64,000 bases of DNA from Thalassospira profundimaris (GCF_003326675.1 NZ_JPWF01000006.1:248001-312000), one strand, 5' to 3'. Positions 28,908 to 37,772 are shown, counted from the first letter of the stretch. A program made the numbers and translations. The notes: generated by a model not told the origin, from the sequence alone.

Positions 28908-29025
28908 ACCTTGCGGCATGTTGTTACTTTTGCCTGTTTCAAACTGGTAATTCGCAAAACCGGCGACATATCATCAAGATAGGTTCGGAAATCGGTCATG
29001 TGATGATCAGGGTGCAGGAGCAGGC

Positions 29026-30087
29026 ATGAGTGCGGATGGCGTGACGAAAAAGACAGGCAAGAAGGCAAAACCGCGCAAGCATATCAGTCTGGCGCTTCAG
29101 GGGGGCGGATCGCACGGGGCGTTTACCTGGGGTGTTCTGGACCGGTTGCTTGAGGACGAGGAAATCACGGTCGAGGCGATTTCGGGCACCTCGGCCGGCG
29201 CGATGAATGCCGCCGTGGTGACATCGGGCTTTGCCAAGGGCGGGTATGAAGGGGCACGGGCCGATCTTGAAACATTCTGGCGTGCGGTTTCCGAAGCCGC
29301 ACGGTTCAGCCCGCTTCAACGCAGCCCGATTGATATCCTGTTTGGCAACTGGTCGCTTGAAAACTCGCTGGCCTATATGTGGCTTGATATGAGTGCCAAG
29401 ATGTTTTCGCCCTATGACCTTAATCCGGCGGGCGATAACCCGCTGGCTGCGATCCTTGAGGAGGTCGTGGATTTCAAGGCGCTTAATGAAAGTCCGGCCA
29501 AGCTTTTTATCACGGCAACCAATGTTGAAACCGGGCAGGGGCGGGTCTTTCGCAATCCTGATATCACGGTTGATGTGTTGCTGGCATCGGCCTGTTTGCC
29601 GACGATCTACAAGGCGGTGGAGATTGATGGTGTGCCCTATTGGGACGGCGGGTATTCCGGCAACCCAAGCCTTGGCCCGCTGGTGCGCGAATGCGGATCG
29701 GATGATACGGTTCTGGTGCAGATCAATCCGGTCAAACGCCCCGGTGTCCCGAAATCATCGCGCGATATTGCCAATCGGCTGAACGAGGTTTCGTTCAACA
29801 GCAGCCTGATGAAGGAATTGCGGATGATTTCGATCCTGCGCAAGGATGCGCCGGAACATGCGTGCGAGGCCGCGAAATGGGGGGCAATGCGGATGCATTG
29901 TATCGCCAGTGAAGACATGCTTGAACTTGATCAATCCTCGAAACTCAATGCGGAATGGAGCTTCATGACCATGTTGCGCGATCTGGGCCGTGATGCGGCA
30001 AGCGCGTTTCTGACCCGCCATCGCCGCGATATCGGCGTCCGGCCGTCGCTTGATCTTGATCTGTTTGCACCGGATTATTCGCTGTGA
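29026..30087 (+). CDS. Patatin-like phospholipase
   Basis: Predicted lipid acyl hydrolase of 353 residues. The oxyanion segment GGGSHG is at 26-31, the nucleophile Ser56 is in GTSAG, and the dyad Asp207 is in WDGGYSGNP. There is a lysine-rich N-terminus and no signal peptide. The C-terminal half (about 230-350) resembles the alphaproteobacterial patatins often annotated near polyhydroxyalkanoate or lipid genes. It follows the phosphodiesterase by 118 bases on the same strand. Complete deacylation of phospholipids would yield glycerophosphodiesters, a suggestive but unproved link. Confidence 0.87.
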   Translation: MSADGVTKKTGKKAKPRKHISLALQGGGSHGAFTWGVLDRLLEDEEITVEAISGTSAGAMNAAVVTSGFAKGGYEGARADLETFWRAVSEAARFSPLQRSPIDILFGNWSLENSLAYMWLDMSAKMFSPYDLNPAGDNPLAAILEEVVDFKALNESPAKLFITATNVETGQGRVFRNPDITVDVLLASACLPTIYKAVEIDGVPYWDGGYSGNPSLGPLVRECGSDDTVLVQINPVKRPGVPKSSRDIANRLNEVSFNSSLMKELRMISILRKDAPEHACEAAKWGAMRMHCIASEDMLELDQSSKLNAEWSFMTMLRDLGRDAASAFLTRHRRDIGVRPSLDLDLFAPDYSL

Positions 30088-30180
30088 CGCGCAAGGCCAA
30101 ATGCGGCGCGGTTGCGCCGGGCGGTTGAGGGGCGTAGGATTTCGCACGCATTAAAAACAAACAGAAAAGCGCCACCGGAA

Positions 30181-30732
30181 ATGTCCAAAACCGAATTTGA
30201 AAAAATGCAGGCCGGTGAATGGTATAGCTGCCTTGACCCGGAATTGACGGTGATGCGCCGTCTTGCGCTTGAAGCCAGCCACGAACACAGTCATTTGTAT
30301 CCGTCAGAACGCGGCAATATCGGGCCGAGATTGCGTGCGCTGTTTGCGCAATGCGCTGAGGATGTGCGGATCGAAGCGCGGTTTCATTGCGCCTATGGCA
30401 TCAATATCCATCTGGGCCATGATGTGTTTTTAAATGTCGGTTGTGTGATCCTTGATACCGCGCCGGTTCATATCGGTGATCATTCGATGCTAGGCCCCAA
30501 TGTGCAGATTTACTGCGCTGATCATCACCGCGATCCCGAGCTTCGCAAACAGCATCTGGAAATCGCCTATCCTGTCACGATCGGATCGAATGTCTGGATC
30601 GGTGGCGGGGCGATTATCCTGCCCGGGATTACCATTGGCGACAATGCGATTATTGGGGCCGGTTCGGTGGTGACCAAGGATGTCGCGCCGGGCACCACGG
30701 TTGTGGGCAATCCGGCACGACCAATCGGCTAA
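30181..30732 (+). CDS. Sugar O-acetyltransferase (maltose/galactoside acetyltransferase, Maa/NodL type)
   Basis: Left-handed beta-helix acetyltransferase of 183 residues. The N-terminal Mac domain reads SKTEFEKMQAGEWYSCLDPE. Hexapeptide repeats run from about residue 70 (IHLGHDVFLNVGCVILD, GPNVQIYCADHHRDPELRKQ, WIGGGAIILPGITIGDNAII). The catalytic histidine is in CADHHRDP. ATG 30181 gives the family start; the longer frame from 30112 does not. These enzymes acetylate sugars with acetyl-CoA. It converges on the lipoprotein gene with a 23-base gap. Confidence 0.92.
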   Translation: MSKTEFEKMQAGEWYSCLDPELTVMRRLALEASHEHSHLYPSERGNIGPRLRALFAQCAEDVRIEARFHCAYGINIHLGHDVFLNVGCVILDTAPVHIGDHSMLGPNVQIYCADHHRDPELRKQHLEIAYPVTIGSNVWIGGGAIILPGITIGDNAIIGAGSVVTKDVAPGTTVVGNPARPIG

Positions 30733-30755
30733 GCCGTTCGCCAGTATACGGGAAA

Positions 30756-31385
30756 TCAGGCCGGGCAGACCTTGGGCAGGTCATATTCGCCGCGAATTTC
30801 AGACAGGCCATCGGCCAGTTCACGGCGGCGTAGTTCGGCCGCAGTTTCATCGGAAATTTTGGGGTCCCTGGCGATGATGTCGCCATACATGGCGCGTGCG
30901 CTGCTTTCCTGTCCCTGATCGGAATAGGCAAGTGCTTCGAGCCATAGTCCGGCAAGGGCGAAATCGGCATTGGAGGATTTCTGTGCGAGATCGGCATTGG
31001 CACGGGCCGATGCATGATCACATTTGGCAAGGGCGGCAAGACCGTTAAAGGCATCATCGCCGATCTTGGCCCGGATGCGATCACGCTTTTCCTTTTGGGC
31101 AGCTTCATAGGCATCGCGTTCGGCGGTATCGGCACTGGCACCGGAAATTGCCCCTGCGGTGGCACCGGCCGCCCCGCCATAAACCGCAGACTTTGCCGCG
31201 GCCTCGACCGGGTTGCCGCCAAAGATCGCAGCGGTGACAAAGCCGCCAATCGCACCTGATATCGCGCCAATCCCGGCACCCTGACCGGCATATTCACCGG
31301 TTTTACCCGTGCAGCCCGCAAGGGTCGCAACGGAAAGCCCAAGAGCCGTGACGATAACGACAGGACGGACAAGAACAGAGCGCAT
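30756..31385 (-). CDS. Glycine-zipper lipoprotein of unknown function
   Basis: Protein of 209 residues. The lipoprotein signal ends at LATLAGC, with Cys25 as the lipidated residue, so it is anchored in the outer or inner membrane facing the periplasm. Residues about 33-85 are a glycine zipper (GAGIGAISGAIGGFVTAAI, GGAAGATAGAISGAS) that can pack as paired helices. The C-terminal 110 residues form helical, TPR- or Sel1-like pairs (AFNGLAALAKCDHASARANA, ALAYSDQGQESSARAMYGDI). I do not recognise a named family. Confidence 0.7.
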   Translation of the reverse strand: MRSVLVRPVVIVTALGLSVATLAGCTGKTGEYAGQGAGIGAISGAIGGFVTAAIFGGNPVEAAAKSAVYGGAAGATAGAISGASADTAERDAYEAAQKEKRDRIRAKIGDDAFNGLAALAKCDHASARANADLAQKSSNADFALAGLWLEALAYSDQGQESSARAMYGDIIARDPKISDETAAELRRRELADGLSEIRGEYDLPKVCPA

Positions 31386-31486
31386 GACGGTTTCGATCCG
31401 GTTTCAATTTGTGATGGCAAATCTTAACCCGAAAGCGCGCGGTCGAGAAAGCGATAAGGCCGAACAGAACAAGGATGTGGTCCGGG

Positions 31487-31529
31487 CAAAAAAAAGACGG
31501 CAGCCGAAAGGGGTTCAATCCGGCTGCCG
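31487..31529 (-). terminator. Intrinsic terminator of the cytochrome b gene
   Basis: On the minus strand CGGCAGCCG (from 31529) pairs with CGGCTGCCG (to 31498) over a 14-base loop, followed within two bases by an eight-T run (complement of 31488-31495). It is 124 bases beyond the stop of the minus-strand gene at 31653. Confidence 0.85.
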
Positions 31530-31652
31530 CAAGGTTACGTTTATGAGGGGGTTCAAAGCGAAAAATTCAGATCTGATCAGGAGGGATCAGGGAAGGTTCC
31601 GGCACGGTGAGAAAGTCAAATCAGGCAATTCAGACAATTCAGGCAATTGCGG

Positions 31653-32192
31653 TCAGGCAACATCATCGGACATCGGGCGGCGTTTGCGGCCGGTGACCAT
31701 GGCGCGGATCAGGTTTTCGTGGTGGCGCAGGCTTGCCAGCAGCACACCGCCAACATGAAGCAGCACAAGGGCAAGCAGGCCGTTGGCCAGAAATTCGTGG
31801 ATATGTTCAACCAGGTCGGATCCCCAGAAGGCATCGGTGGTGTAAAGCCAACCGGTAAAGGCACAGCCCGACATGGCAAGCAAGAGCGCCACAATCATCG
31901 CAGCCCCGGCCGGGTTATGGCCGACATAGCGTTGTTCGCGGCCGCGCACGATATCGCGCAGATAGCCGATGGTTGCGGACGGGCTTTTGATAAACTGGGT
32001 GAAACGGGCATAGCGCGTGCCGATCAGGCCCCAGACAAGGCGGAGCGTAATCAGGCTTCCGGCGGCGTATCCGGCCCAGTGATGAAGGGTGCCCCATTCA
32101 TCGGCGGTGATCCAGGCAACAAGGAAGCTTGCGGCCAATCCCCAGTGAAACAGACGGACAAACGGGTCCCAAACCTTGACGGACATTTTCAT
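31653..32192 (-). CDS. Cytochrome b561-like diheme membrane protein
   Basis: Inner-membrane b-type cytochrome of 179 residues with four hydrophobic segments. Putative heme histidines are in RLFHWGLAASF, TLHHWAGY, EHIHEFLANG and VLLHVGGVLL. The family (Ni,Fe-hydrogenase b-subunit/DUF4405-like branch) transfers electrons between quinol and periplasmic partners. The next upstream gene on the same strand is the small PepSY protein, 84 bases away; such pairs are common and usually controlled by a divergent two-component system, as here. Confidence 0.88.
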   Translation of the reverse strand: MKMSVKVWDPFVRLFHWGLAASFLVAWITADEWGTLHHWAGYAAGSLITLRLVWGLIGTRYARFTQFIKSPSATIGYLRDIVRGREQRYVGHNPAGAAMIVALLLAMSGCAFTGWLYTTDAFWGSDLVEHIHEFLANGLLALVLLHVGGVLLASLRHHENLIRAMVTGRKRRPMSDDVA

Positions 32193-32276
32193 TCTCCTGG
32201 ATAGTGGAATTCGGTTCTGGCGGGGACGGGGCAGTGTCGCCGCCAGAAACCCCAGGGGTCGGATCAGGCGGGACGA

Positions 32277-32588
32277 TTAATCGTCTTCCTTGTCCTGCTT
32301 GACGATTTCAAACGAGGCCGGGTTGAAATAGGCCTCGATTTTCTTGCCATCGGCGGTGATGGCGTAAACTTCAAAGCAGCCTTCGTCTTTTTTGATCTTG
32401 CGCACGTCCCAGCCTTCGCCGGTCAGCTTTGCCTTAAGCTCGTCCGTGGTTTTCCAGTCGGCCTTGGGCACGTTGCAATAATCATCGTCGGCCATCGCCT
32501 TGGTCGAATAAAGGGCAACGGACGATCCGGCGAGCAGGGCCATGGCAACAGCACCGGCAATCGCGACAGGGAAAACAGTTCTTTTCAT
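32277..32588 (-). CDS. Small periplasmic PepSY-domain protein
   Basis: Protein of 103 residues from ATG 32588, chosen because AAGGA is eight bases ahead of it and only two ahead of the ATG at 32594. A signal peptide covers about residues 1-33, ending near STKAMA. The mature part is one PepSY_2 domain (TTDELKAKLTGEGWDVRKIK, YAITADGKKIEAYFNPASFE) with two cysteines (YCNVP, EGCFEV) that could form a disulphide. It is divergent from a two-component system and precedes a b-type cytochrome. Confidence 0.88.
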   Translation of the reverse strand: MKRTVFPVAIAGAVAMALLAGSSVALYSTKAMADDDYCNVPKADWKTTDELKAKLTGEGWDVRKIKKDEGCFEVYAITADGKKIEAYFNPASFEIVKQDKEDD

Positions 32589-32708
32589 GGTCATATTCCT
32601 TCATAACGGACATCAGGGTGTCATGGCTGTTGGCCGATGACGTGAAGCGGGATGCGTCGAACGAGACCGAGATTGCCGCTGTTTCCTGACAGTTAACTGA
32701 AAAGGCTG

Positions 32709-32733
32709 TTGTTCATTGTTCAGGTGATTGTCA
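32709..32733 (+). promoter_or_regulatory. Direct-repeat motif in the divergent promoter region
   Basis: TTGTTCA is repeated directly at 32709-32715 and 32716-32722, with a related TTGTCA at 32728-32733. OmpR-family regulators bind direct repeats, so this may be the response-regulator site for the PepSY and regulator promoters. The assignment is tentative. Confidence 0.35.
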
Positions 32734-32786
32734 GGATTGAGACATAATTGGTCAGGTTTGATCCAACCTGGTGTGAGGGGACGCTT

Positions 32787-33440
32787 GTGCGCATTCTTTT
32801 GGTAGAAGATGAACTGATGCTGGCCGATGCGGTGCGGGATCATTTGCTGGCCGCGGGGGAAGCGGTCGACCATAGCGACAGCGTGGTTGATGCCGAGATC
32901 ATGCTGCGCGGGACCAATTATGATGTGCTGTTGCTTGATCTGAATTTGCCGGACGGCAAGGGCATTGATCTTTTGCGCGACCTTCGTCGCAGTGGATCGG
33001 CAACGCCATGCATTATTCTGACCGCACAGGATCAGATTTCCGACCGGATCGAGGGGCTTAATGCCGGGGCGGATGATTATCTGGTCAAGCCGTTTGATCT
33101 GAACGAGCTTTCGGCGCGTCTGTCGGCTGTGGCGCGACGTTATAGCGGCAATCCAAATCCGTTTATCAGTCTGGATGGCGGGGTCGAGGTTGACCTTGCC
33201 GGCCGGGCCATCCTGATTGACGGGGTGCAGACCGATCTGACATCGCGGGAATGGGCGCTGTTTGATCAGATGGTGCGCAGGCCCGGCCAGACTTTATCGA
33301 AGCGTCAGCTTGAAGAAGCATTGTATGAATTCGGGGCCGAGATCGAAAGCAACACGGTCGAGGTTTATGTCAGCCGCCTGCGCCGCAAGCTTGGCAAGGA
33401 AGTGATCAAGACTGTGCGTGGTGTCGGCTATCGGGTTTAG
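32787..33440 (+). CDS. OmpR/PhoB-family response regulator
   Basis: Regulator of 217 residues. The receiver domain carries the phospho-acceptor Asp51 (VLLLDLNLPDG), acidic pair in LLVEDEL, Thr/Ser in ILTAQD and Lys in LVKPFDL. The C-terminal winged helix spans about 125-217 (LTSREWALFDQMVRRPGQTL, NTVEVYVSRLRRKLGK, VRGVGYRV). The GTG at 32787 follows GAGGGGA by five bases; the longer frame from 32748 has no site. The kinase gene follows after 20 bases. Confidence 0.94.
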   Translation: MRILLVEDELMLADAVRDHLLAAGEAVDHSDSVVDAEIMLRGTNYDVLLLDLNLPDGKGIDLLRDLRRSGSATPCIILTAQDQISDRIEGLNAGADDYLVKPFDLNELSARLSAVARRYSGNPNPFISLDGGVEVDLAGRAILIDGVQTDLTSREWALFDQMVRRPGQTLSKRQLEEALYEFGAEIESNTVEVYVSRLRRKLGKEVIKTVRGVGYRV

Positions 33441-33460
33441 GGTTCAGGATTTCGGACTTT

Positions 33461-34849
33461 ATGAAAATCAAACAGCAAAACAGTCTTCAATTTGTTCTGA
33501 TCAAGCGGCTGACGGTGATTGTCGCGCTGTGCTGGGTCGCGGGATCGATCCTTGCGGCATACAGCATGTATCACGAACTTGAAGAGGCGTCTGATACCGG
33601 GCTTGTTGAAACGGCGCGAAGGGGATCAACCCTGATCGAGACGTATCTTGACGCGCATTCGGACGGATCATCGGTGGTGGTGATGCCAACGCCTGCGGGC
33701 CGCATTGTTGGCAGTGACAATGACGACGATGATGACAGCGAAGACGATTATCTGATGTATCAGCTGCGTGCGGCGAACGGCGATGTTTTGTTGCGGTCCC
33801 ATAACGCGGTTGCCGAACCGTTTGAAGCCCCGATTGAAGTCGGTTTTTATCAGGATGATGATTTCCGGATCTATACCGCGCAAAGCCCGGATGGCGAATT
33901 GTTCATGCAGGTGGCCGAGCCGATGGACCATCGCCATGAGGCAATCCTTGAAAGTGTCGCGGCCCAGTTCCTGCCCATCGGGCTTTTGATCCCGGCGGTG
34001 ATTATCGGGATTATCCTTGGTGTACGGCAGGGATTGGTCCCGGTGCAGCGCGTACGTGACGAGATCGAGGCGCGCGGCGAAGGCAACCTGACCCCGATCG
34101 AGCAGGAAGAAGCCCCCGAGGAAATCACGACGATTGTTTCGGCGGTCAACAGCCTGATGGGCAAGCTTGAAGCCGCCCTTAATGTCGAGCGCAGCTTTAC
34201 CGCCAACAGTGCCCATGAATTGCGCACCCCGATTGCCGTGGCACTGGCGCAGACCCAGCGGCTTGTTCTTGAATTGCCCGAGGGCCATGAAGCCCGCAAG
34301 CGTGCCCTTCAGACCGAGGCATCCCTGAAGCGCCTGTCGCGTCTGTCAGAAAAGCTTTTGCAGCTGGCTCGGGCCGAAGCCGGTGGCGGGTTCAGCCCGA
34401 CCGGCTATAACCAGAAACTGGGATCGACGCTGGCGCTGGTGGTTGATGATTTGACCCGGGCCGGGGCGGATGGCGGTGCAATCAGGTTTGACCCGGACAA
34501 TATTGAGACACTTGAAGCCAATATTGACCTTGATGCCTTTGCGATTTGCCTGCGCAACCTGATTGAAAATGCCCTGAAATATGGCAGCAAGAACGAACCG
34601 GTCGAGATCACGGTGGTGGATCGCAATATTGTACGGGTCAGCAACGGCGGACCGGCTCTTGAAACCGCGAACCTTGATGATCTGAAAACCCGGTTCAAGC
34701 GATCCCATAAAGGCGGGGATGGTTCGGGACTTGGATTGGCGATTGTCGATGCGATTGTGCGCAATACGCGGGCAGAGTTGAACCTGTATTCCCCGCGGCC
34801 GGGCAAGGCCGACGGCTTTATGGCCGAGCTTAAGCTGCATCAAAGCTGA
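33461..34849 (+). CDS. Sensor histidine kinase with acidic periplasmic patch
   Basis: Inner-membrane kinase of 462 residues. TM1 is at about 14-35 and TM2 at about 174-193, with a periplasmic domain of about 140 residues between. At residues 86-96 it has an acidic run of D, N, S and E (DNDDDDDSEDD). A HAMP-like segment follows, the phospho-acceptor is His252 (SAHELRTPI), the N box is LRNLIENALKYG, and the G box is GDGSGLGLAI. The acidic patch recalls PhoQ-type cation binding. Likely targets are the divergent PepSY/cytochrome genes. The signal is unknown. Confidence 0.92.
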   Translation: MKIKQQNSLQFVLIKRLTVIVALCWVAGSILAAYSMYHELEEASDTGLVETARRGSTLIETYLDAHSDGSSVVVMPTPAGRIVGSDNDDDDDSEDDYLMYQLRAANGDVLLRSHNAVAEPFEAPIEVGFYQDDDFRIYTAQSPDGELFMQVAEPMDHRHEAILESVAAQFLPIGLLIPAVIIGIILGVRQGLVPVQRVRDEIEARGEGNLTPIEQEEAPEEITTIVSAVNSLMGKLEAALNVERSFTANSAHELRTPIAVALAQTQRLVLELPEGHEARKRALQTEASLKRLSRLSEKLLQLARAEAGGGFSPTGYNQKLGSTLALVVDDLTRAGADGGAIRFDPDNIETLEANIDLDAFAICLRNLIENALKYGSKNEPVEITVVDRNIVRVSNGGPALETANLDDLKTRFKRSHKGGDGSGLGLAIVDAIVRNTRAELNLYSPRPGKADGFMAELKLHQS

Positions 34850-34867
34850 GCATTGGCTTTTAACAAC

Positions 34868-34897
34868 AAAGGCCGCCTTGAACGGGCGGCCTTTTGC
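34868..34897. terminator. Bidirectional intrinsic terminator
   Basis: AAAGGCCGCC (34868-34877) pairs with GGCGGCCTTT (34885-34894) across a 7-base loop, with a T-run after it and an A-run before it. It lies between the convergent kinase and ubiH-like genes and can serve both. Confidence 0.9.
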
Positions 34898-34918
34898 GTT
34901 TCTGAAATGTTGCTGGCG

Positions 34919-36109
34919 TTATTTGCCAACCCCAACCTTGATTGCCAGTTTGCGAAGCGGGCCGATGCGGTTGATTGCCGACAGTCCGGCATAGCGCAGG
35001 TCGCGCAGCGGTTTGGGTTCAAGCATGGAGGCGCGGTTCAGCAGATCAATGCCGCCGACACGGGCCAGCGTTTTGGGAAGCTGGCGGCGTTCATAGGATT
35101 TCAAAAGCGGGGTTTCGCCGATATCCTTGCCGTGCAGCTTGGCCTTTGCCATCAGTTCGGCCAGGGTTTCGATGTCATGCAGGCTCATATTAAGGCCTTG
35201 CGCGCCGATTGGCGGCACGACATGGGCGGCCTCGGCGATCAGGGCGAGGCGGGCGGCAATCAGGCGATTGGGCACCTGTGCAATCATTGGCCAGACCGCA
35301 CGCGGCGATGCAACGGTCAGCGGGCCGAACAGGTTCATGGTATCGTGGGTGATCTCGGCCGAAAGGGCATCGTTGCTCATGGCGTTAAGCTCATCGGCAC
35401 GGGCGGCAGGCGTCATCCAGACTACGGACGAGCAGGGCTTGCCATCAAGATCAGGCATCGGCACAAGGGTCAGCGGACCGCCGGTACGATGAATTTCGGT
35501 CGAGATATTGTCATGCGGTTTATCGTGGGTGACGACAAAGACAATCGCACTTTGATCATAGGCCCAGCGTTTGTGTTTGATCCCGGCCATGTCGCGCAAG
35601 CTGGAATTGCGGCCATCAGCGGCAATGACGATTTTGGCGCGTACGGTTTCACCGCTTGAAAGCGTGACTTCGCCAAAGCGCGAGGTGTTTTTAAAACCCG
35701 TCACCGTGGTCGAGAACCGGAAATCAACATTGTCCAGTTCCGCGATCTTGGCCATCAGGGATACGCGGGCAGCTTTGTTCGAGACGTTCCAGCCAAAGAA
35801 CCCTTGTGTGGTTTCGGCCCCGTCAAAATCGGCGGTTTCGCGCGGACGCCATTCGTCGCCGCCCGCATCGACAATGCGCATGACGCGCAATTCGGCACCG
35901 GTCGGCTTGATGGCATCCCATACGCCAGCCTTTTTTAGAGTTTCGATGCCCGGTTCGAGAAAGGCGGTGGTGCGAAGATCGGTTCCTTCGCCAATGTCGG
36001 CCGGGGCCGGGTCAATAATCATGATCTGATGACCGTCAGCAGCAAAACGTGCCGCCGCACTCATTCCGGCGATACCGCCACCAGCAATCAGAATATCGGT
36101 TTCGATCAT
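34919..36109 (-). CDS. UbiH/Coq6-family FAD monooxygenase (ubiquinone biosynthesis)
   Basis: Flavoprotein hydroxylase of 396 residues. The GxGxxG dinucleotide fold is at the N-terminus (DILIAGGGIAGMSAAARFAA), the middle motif is IVIAADGRNSSLRDMAGI, and the second FAD motif is LIAEAAHVVPPIGAQGLNMS, where GD of the usual GDAAH is replaced by AE. The family hydroxylates the ubiquinone ring; alphaproteobacterial members (UbiL/UbiM type) differ in which ring position they act on, so no symbol is given. It stands alone. Confidence 0.88.
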   Translation of the reverse strand: MIETDILIAGGGIAGMSAAARFAADGHQIMIIDPAPADIGEGTDLRTTAFLEPGIETLKKAGVWDAIKPTGAELRVMRIVDAGGDEWRPRETADFDGAETTQGFFGWNVSNKAARVSLMAKIAELDNVDFRFSTTVTGFKNTSRFGEVTLSSGETVRAKIVIAADGRNSSLRDMAGIKHKRWAYDQSAIVFVVTHDKPHDNISTEIHRTGGPLTLVPMPDLDGKPCSSVVWMTPAARADELNAMSNDALSAEITHDTMNLFGPLTVASPRAVWPMIAQVPNRLIAARLALIAEAAHVVPPIGAQGLNMSLHDIETLAELMAKAKLHGKDIGETPLLKSYERRQLPKTLARVGGIDLLNRASMLEPKPLRDLRYAGLSAINRIGPLRKLAIKVGVGK

Positions 36110-36385
36110 GATCGTATTTTCCTGTCTTCGAACTCAGCGCAGGGCAGGCCCGCAATCGTTTCGGCAATGTGCCCTGTTGCGGGACTATACGCAATCTCTT
36201 TGGCGATTGGATTGATGCAGGTCGGGTGCCACTAAAACAGGTTTGAGCGCAATGAAATAATCATGTTTCGGTATGCATGGCGCTATGCGGATCGCGGGGA
36301 TTGTGTCCGGGGGATTGATCGGTCATCTTGGTCCCGGCTTTGTTTGGTCATTATGTATCACCACCAAATTCACAGGATTTTTGGG

Positions 36386-36712
36386 ATGATTGCCTGGGGT
36401 TATCTGCTTGTCGCGATCTGTCTTGAGGTCGTGGGCACGGTTTCGCTTAAATTTTCAAACGGATTTAGCGACTGGCGGTTCACGGTTCTTAGTCTGACCG
36501 TCTATGGGCTTAGTTTCTGGTCACTTTCGCTGTGTCTGCGGGTGATTCCGATCAGTGTGGCCTATGCGGTGTGGTCGGGCCTTGGTACGGCGGCCGTGGC
36601 GATCATCGGCATCATGTTCTTCAAGGAACCGATGACCGCACTTAAGGGTGTTTTCCTGTTGATGATCATTGGCGGTGTTGCGGGGCTTAAGACAATCAGC
36701 AATAACGGCTAG
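36386..36712 (+). CDS. Small multidrug resistance transporter (EmrE-like)
   Basis: Four-helix inner-membrane transporter of 108 residues, the usual SMR length. The essential membrane glutamate is in ICLEVVGTVSLKFSNGF, as in EmrE Glu14. The AYAVWSGLGTAAVAIIG motif in TM3 and the length place it with EmrE/Qac proteins rather than guanidinium exporters. ATG 36386 has AGGA seven bases upstream; the longer frame has no family match. Its stop overlaps the stop of the convergent SDR gene by four bases. Confidence 0.9.
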   Translation: MIAWGYLLVAICLEVVGTVSLKFSNGFSDWRFTVLSLTVYGLSFWSLSLCLRVIPISVAYAVWSGLGTAAVAIIGIMFFKEPMTALKGVFLLMIIGGVAGLKTISNNG

Positions 36713-37635
36713 GCGTCGGCCAACACGCCGGCAAGGTTTCGAATATCCGCCTCGAAATCAAGATGGCGGGGATGCCAGCCCAGTTCATCCACAGCCCTTT
36801 GATTGCAAAGATGCTGATGACGGCCAAGCCCGCGGGCCCAGCCGCCCAATTGTTGCATGGCGGCGGGCAGGGACATTGGACGGATGGTGCAATCCACCCC
36901 ACCGAAAGAATGCGCGACCAGTTCGGCGGTGGTCCGGTTTGAAATGCCGTTAAGGGCGACCCCGTTAAAGCAGGCACCGCGATCTGCCTTTTCCAGTGCC
37001 AGCCGATAAAGATCGGCAAGGTCATCGGCATGTACCATCGGCAGGCAGACGGTATTTCTGCTAACAGCGTTAACATAATTATGGCTGCGTGCGGTTTCGA
37101 TCAGCGGGGCCAGCAGGCCGGTATAGCCGAAGGGCTCGGTGGCATAGACACAGGCCGGGTGAATGACCATGCCGTGCAGTCCCTGATCAGAAAGAACCCG
37201 TTTGATCCCCGGCACCATCCAGCGAAATTCAGGTAATGGATCAAACGCGGTTGTTTCAGTGATGGGGGCATCAGCCGTGCAAGCCGGGAACAGCCAGCTT
37301 CCGCCGGTATAGATGAATTTGACCGGGTTTGGCATCCGGTGCAGGGCCGGGATCAGATGATCGAGCAGGTTTTGATCAATCCCGGGCATGGCATCGGAAA
37401 AATCACATGCGGTGTGAATGACGCCGTTTAATCCCAGGGCCAGTTCCGATAGTTGGCTGGTCCAGGTTTCGGGCTGTGTGATGTCCCCGTAAATCGGAGT
37501 GGCGCCAAGGGATTGCAATTTCCGGGCGCTTGAAGCTTTGCGGGCCAGGGCAAAGACATCGTATTGATGGGCAACCAGATTGCGGATGATGGCCGCGCCA
37601 ATCAACCCGGTACCGCCCGTGATAAAGATACGCAT
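36709..37635 (-). CDS. NAD(P)-dependent epimerase/dehydratase (extended SDR)
   Basis: Extended short-chain dehydrogenase of 308 residues. The Rossmann motif is ITGGTGLIGAAIIRNL at residues 5-20. The region of the active site is odd: where YxxxK is expected, the chain reads IYTGGSWLFP and then RWMVPGIKRVL, with no clear YxxxK, so it may be a non-catalytic or atypical member. The C-terminal part reads VHADDLADLYRLALEKADRG. The substrate is unknown. It converges on the SMR gene. Confidence 0.82.
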   Translation of the reverse strand: MRIFITGGTGLIGAAIIRNLVAHQYDVFALARKASSARKLQSLGATPIYGDITQPETWTSQLSELALGLNGVIHTACDFSDAMPGIDQNLLDHLIPALHRMPNPVKFIYTGGSWLFPACTADAPITETTAFDPLPEFRWMVPGIKRVLSDQGLHGMVIHPACVYATEPFGYTGLLAPLIETARSHNYVNAVSRNTVCLPMVHADDLADLYRLALEKADRGACFNGVALNGISNRTTAELVAHSFGGVDCTIRPMSLPAAMQQLGGWARGLGRHQHLCNQRAVDELGWHPRHLDFEADIRNLAGVLADA

Positions 37636-37725
37636 GATGATCCTTTGAAATCAGATGATGCGCAGATTTATCGGACCTGAAGTGCGGTTCAGGTCAAGCG
37701 GCATTGTGATGAGATTGCCATGAAA

Positions 37726-37749
37726 AAAGCCGGGCATTTGCCCGGCTTT
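37726..37749. terminator. Intrinsic terminator of the RidA-family gene
   Basis: AAAGCCGGGC (37726-37735) pairs with GCCCGGCTTT (37740-37749) over a 4-base loop. On the minus strand it is followed by a T-run (complement of 37723-37728), so it ends the minus-strand gene at 37773. Confidence 0.9.
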
Positions 37750-37772
37750 GATGTGTGCGATCACAGGATCGA

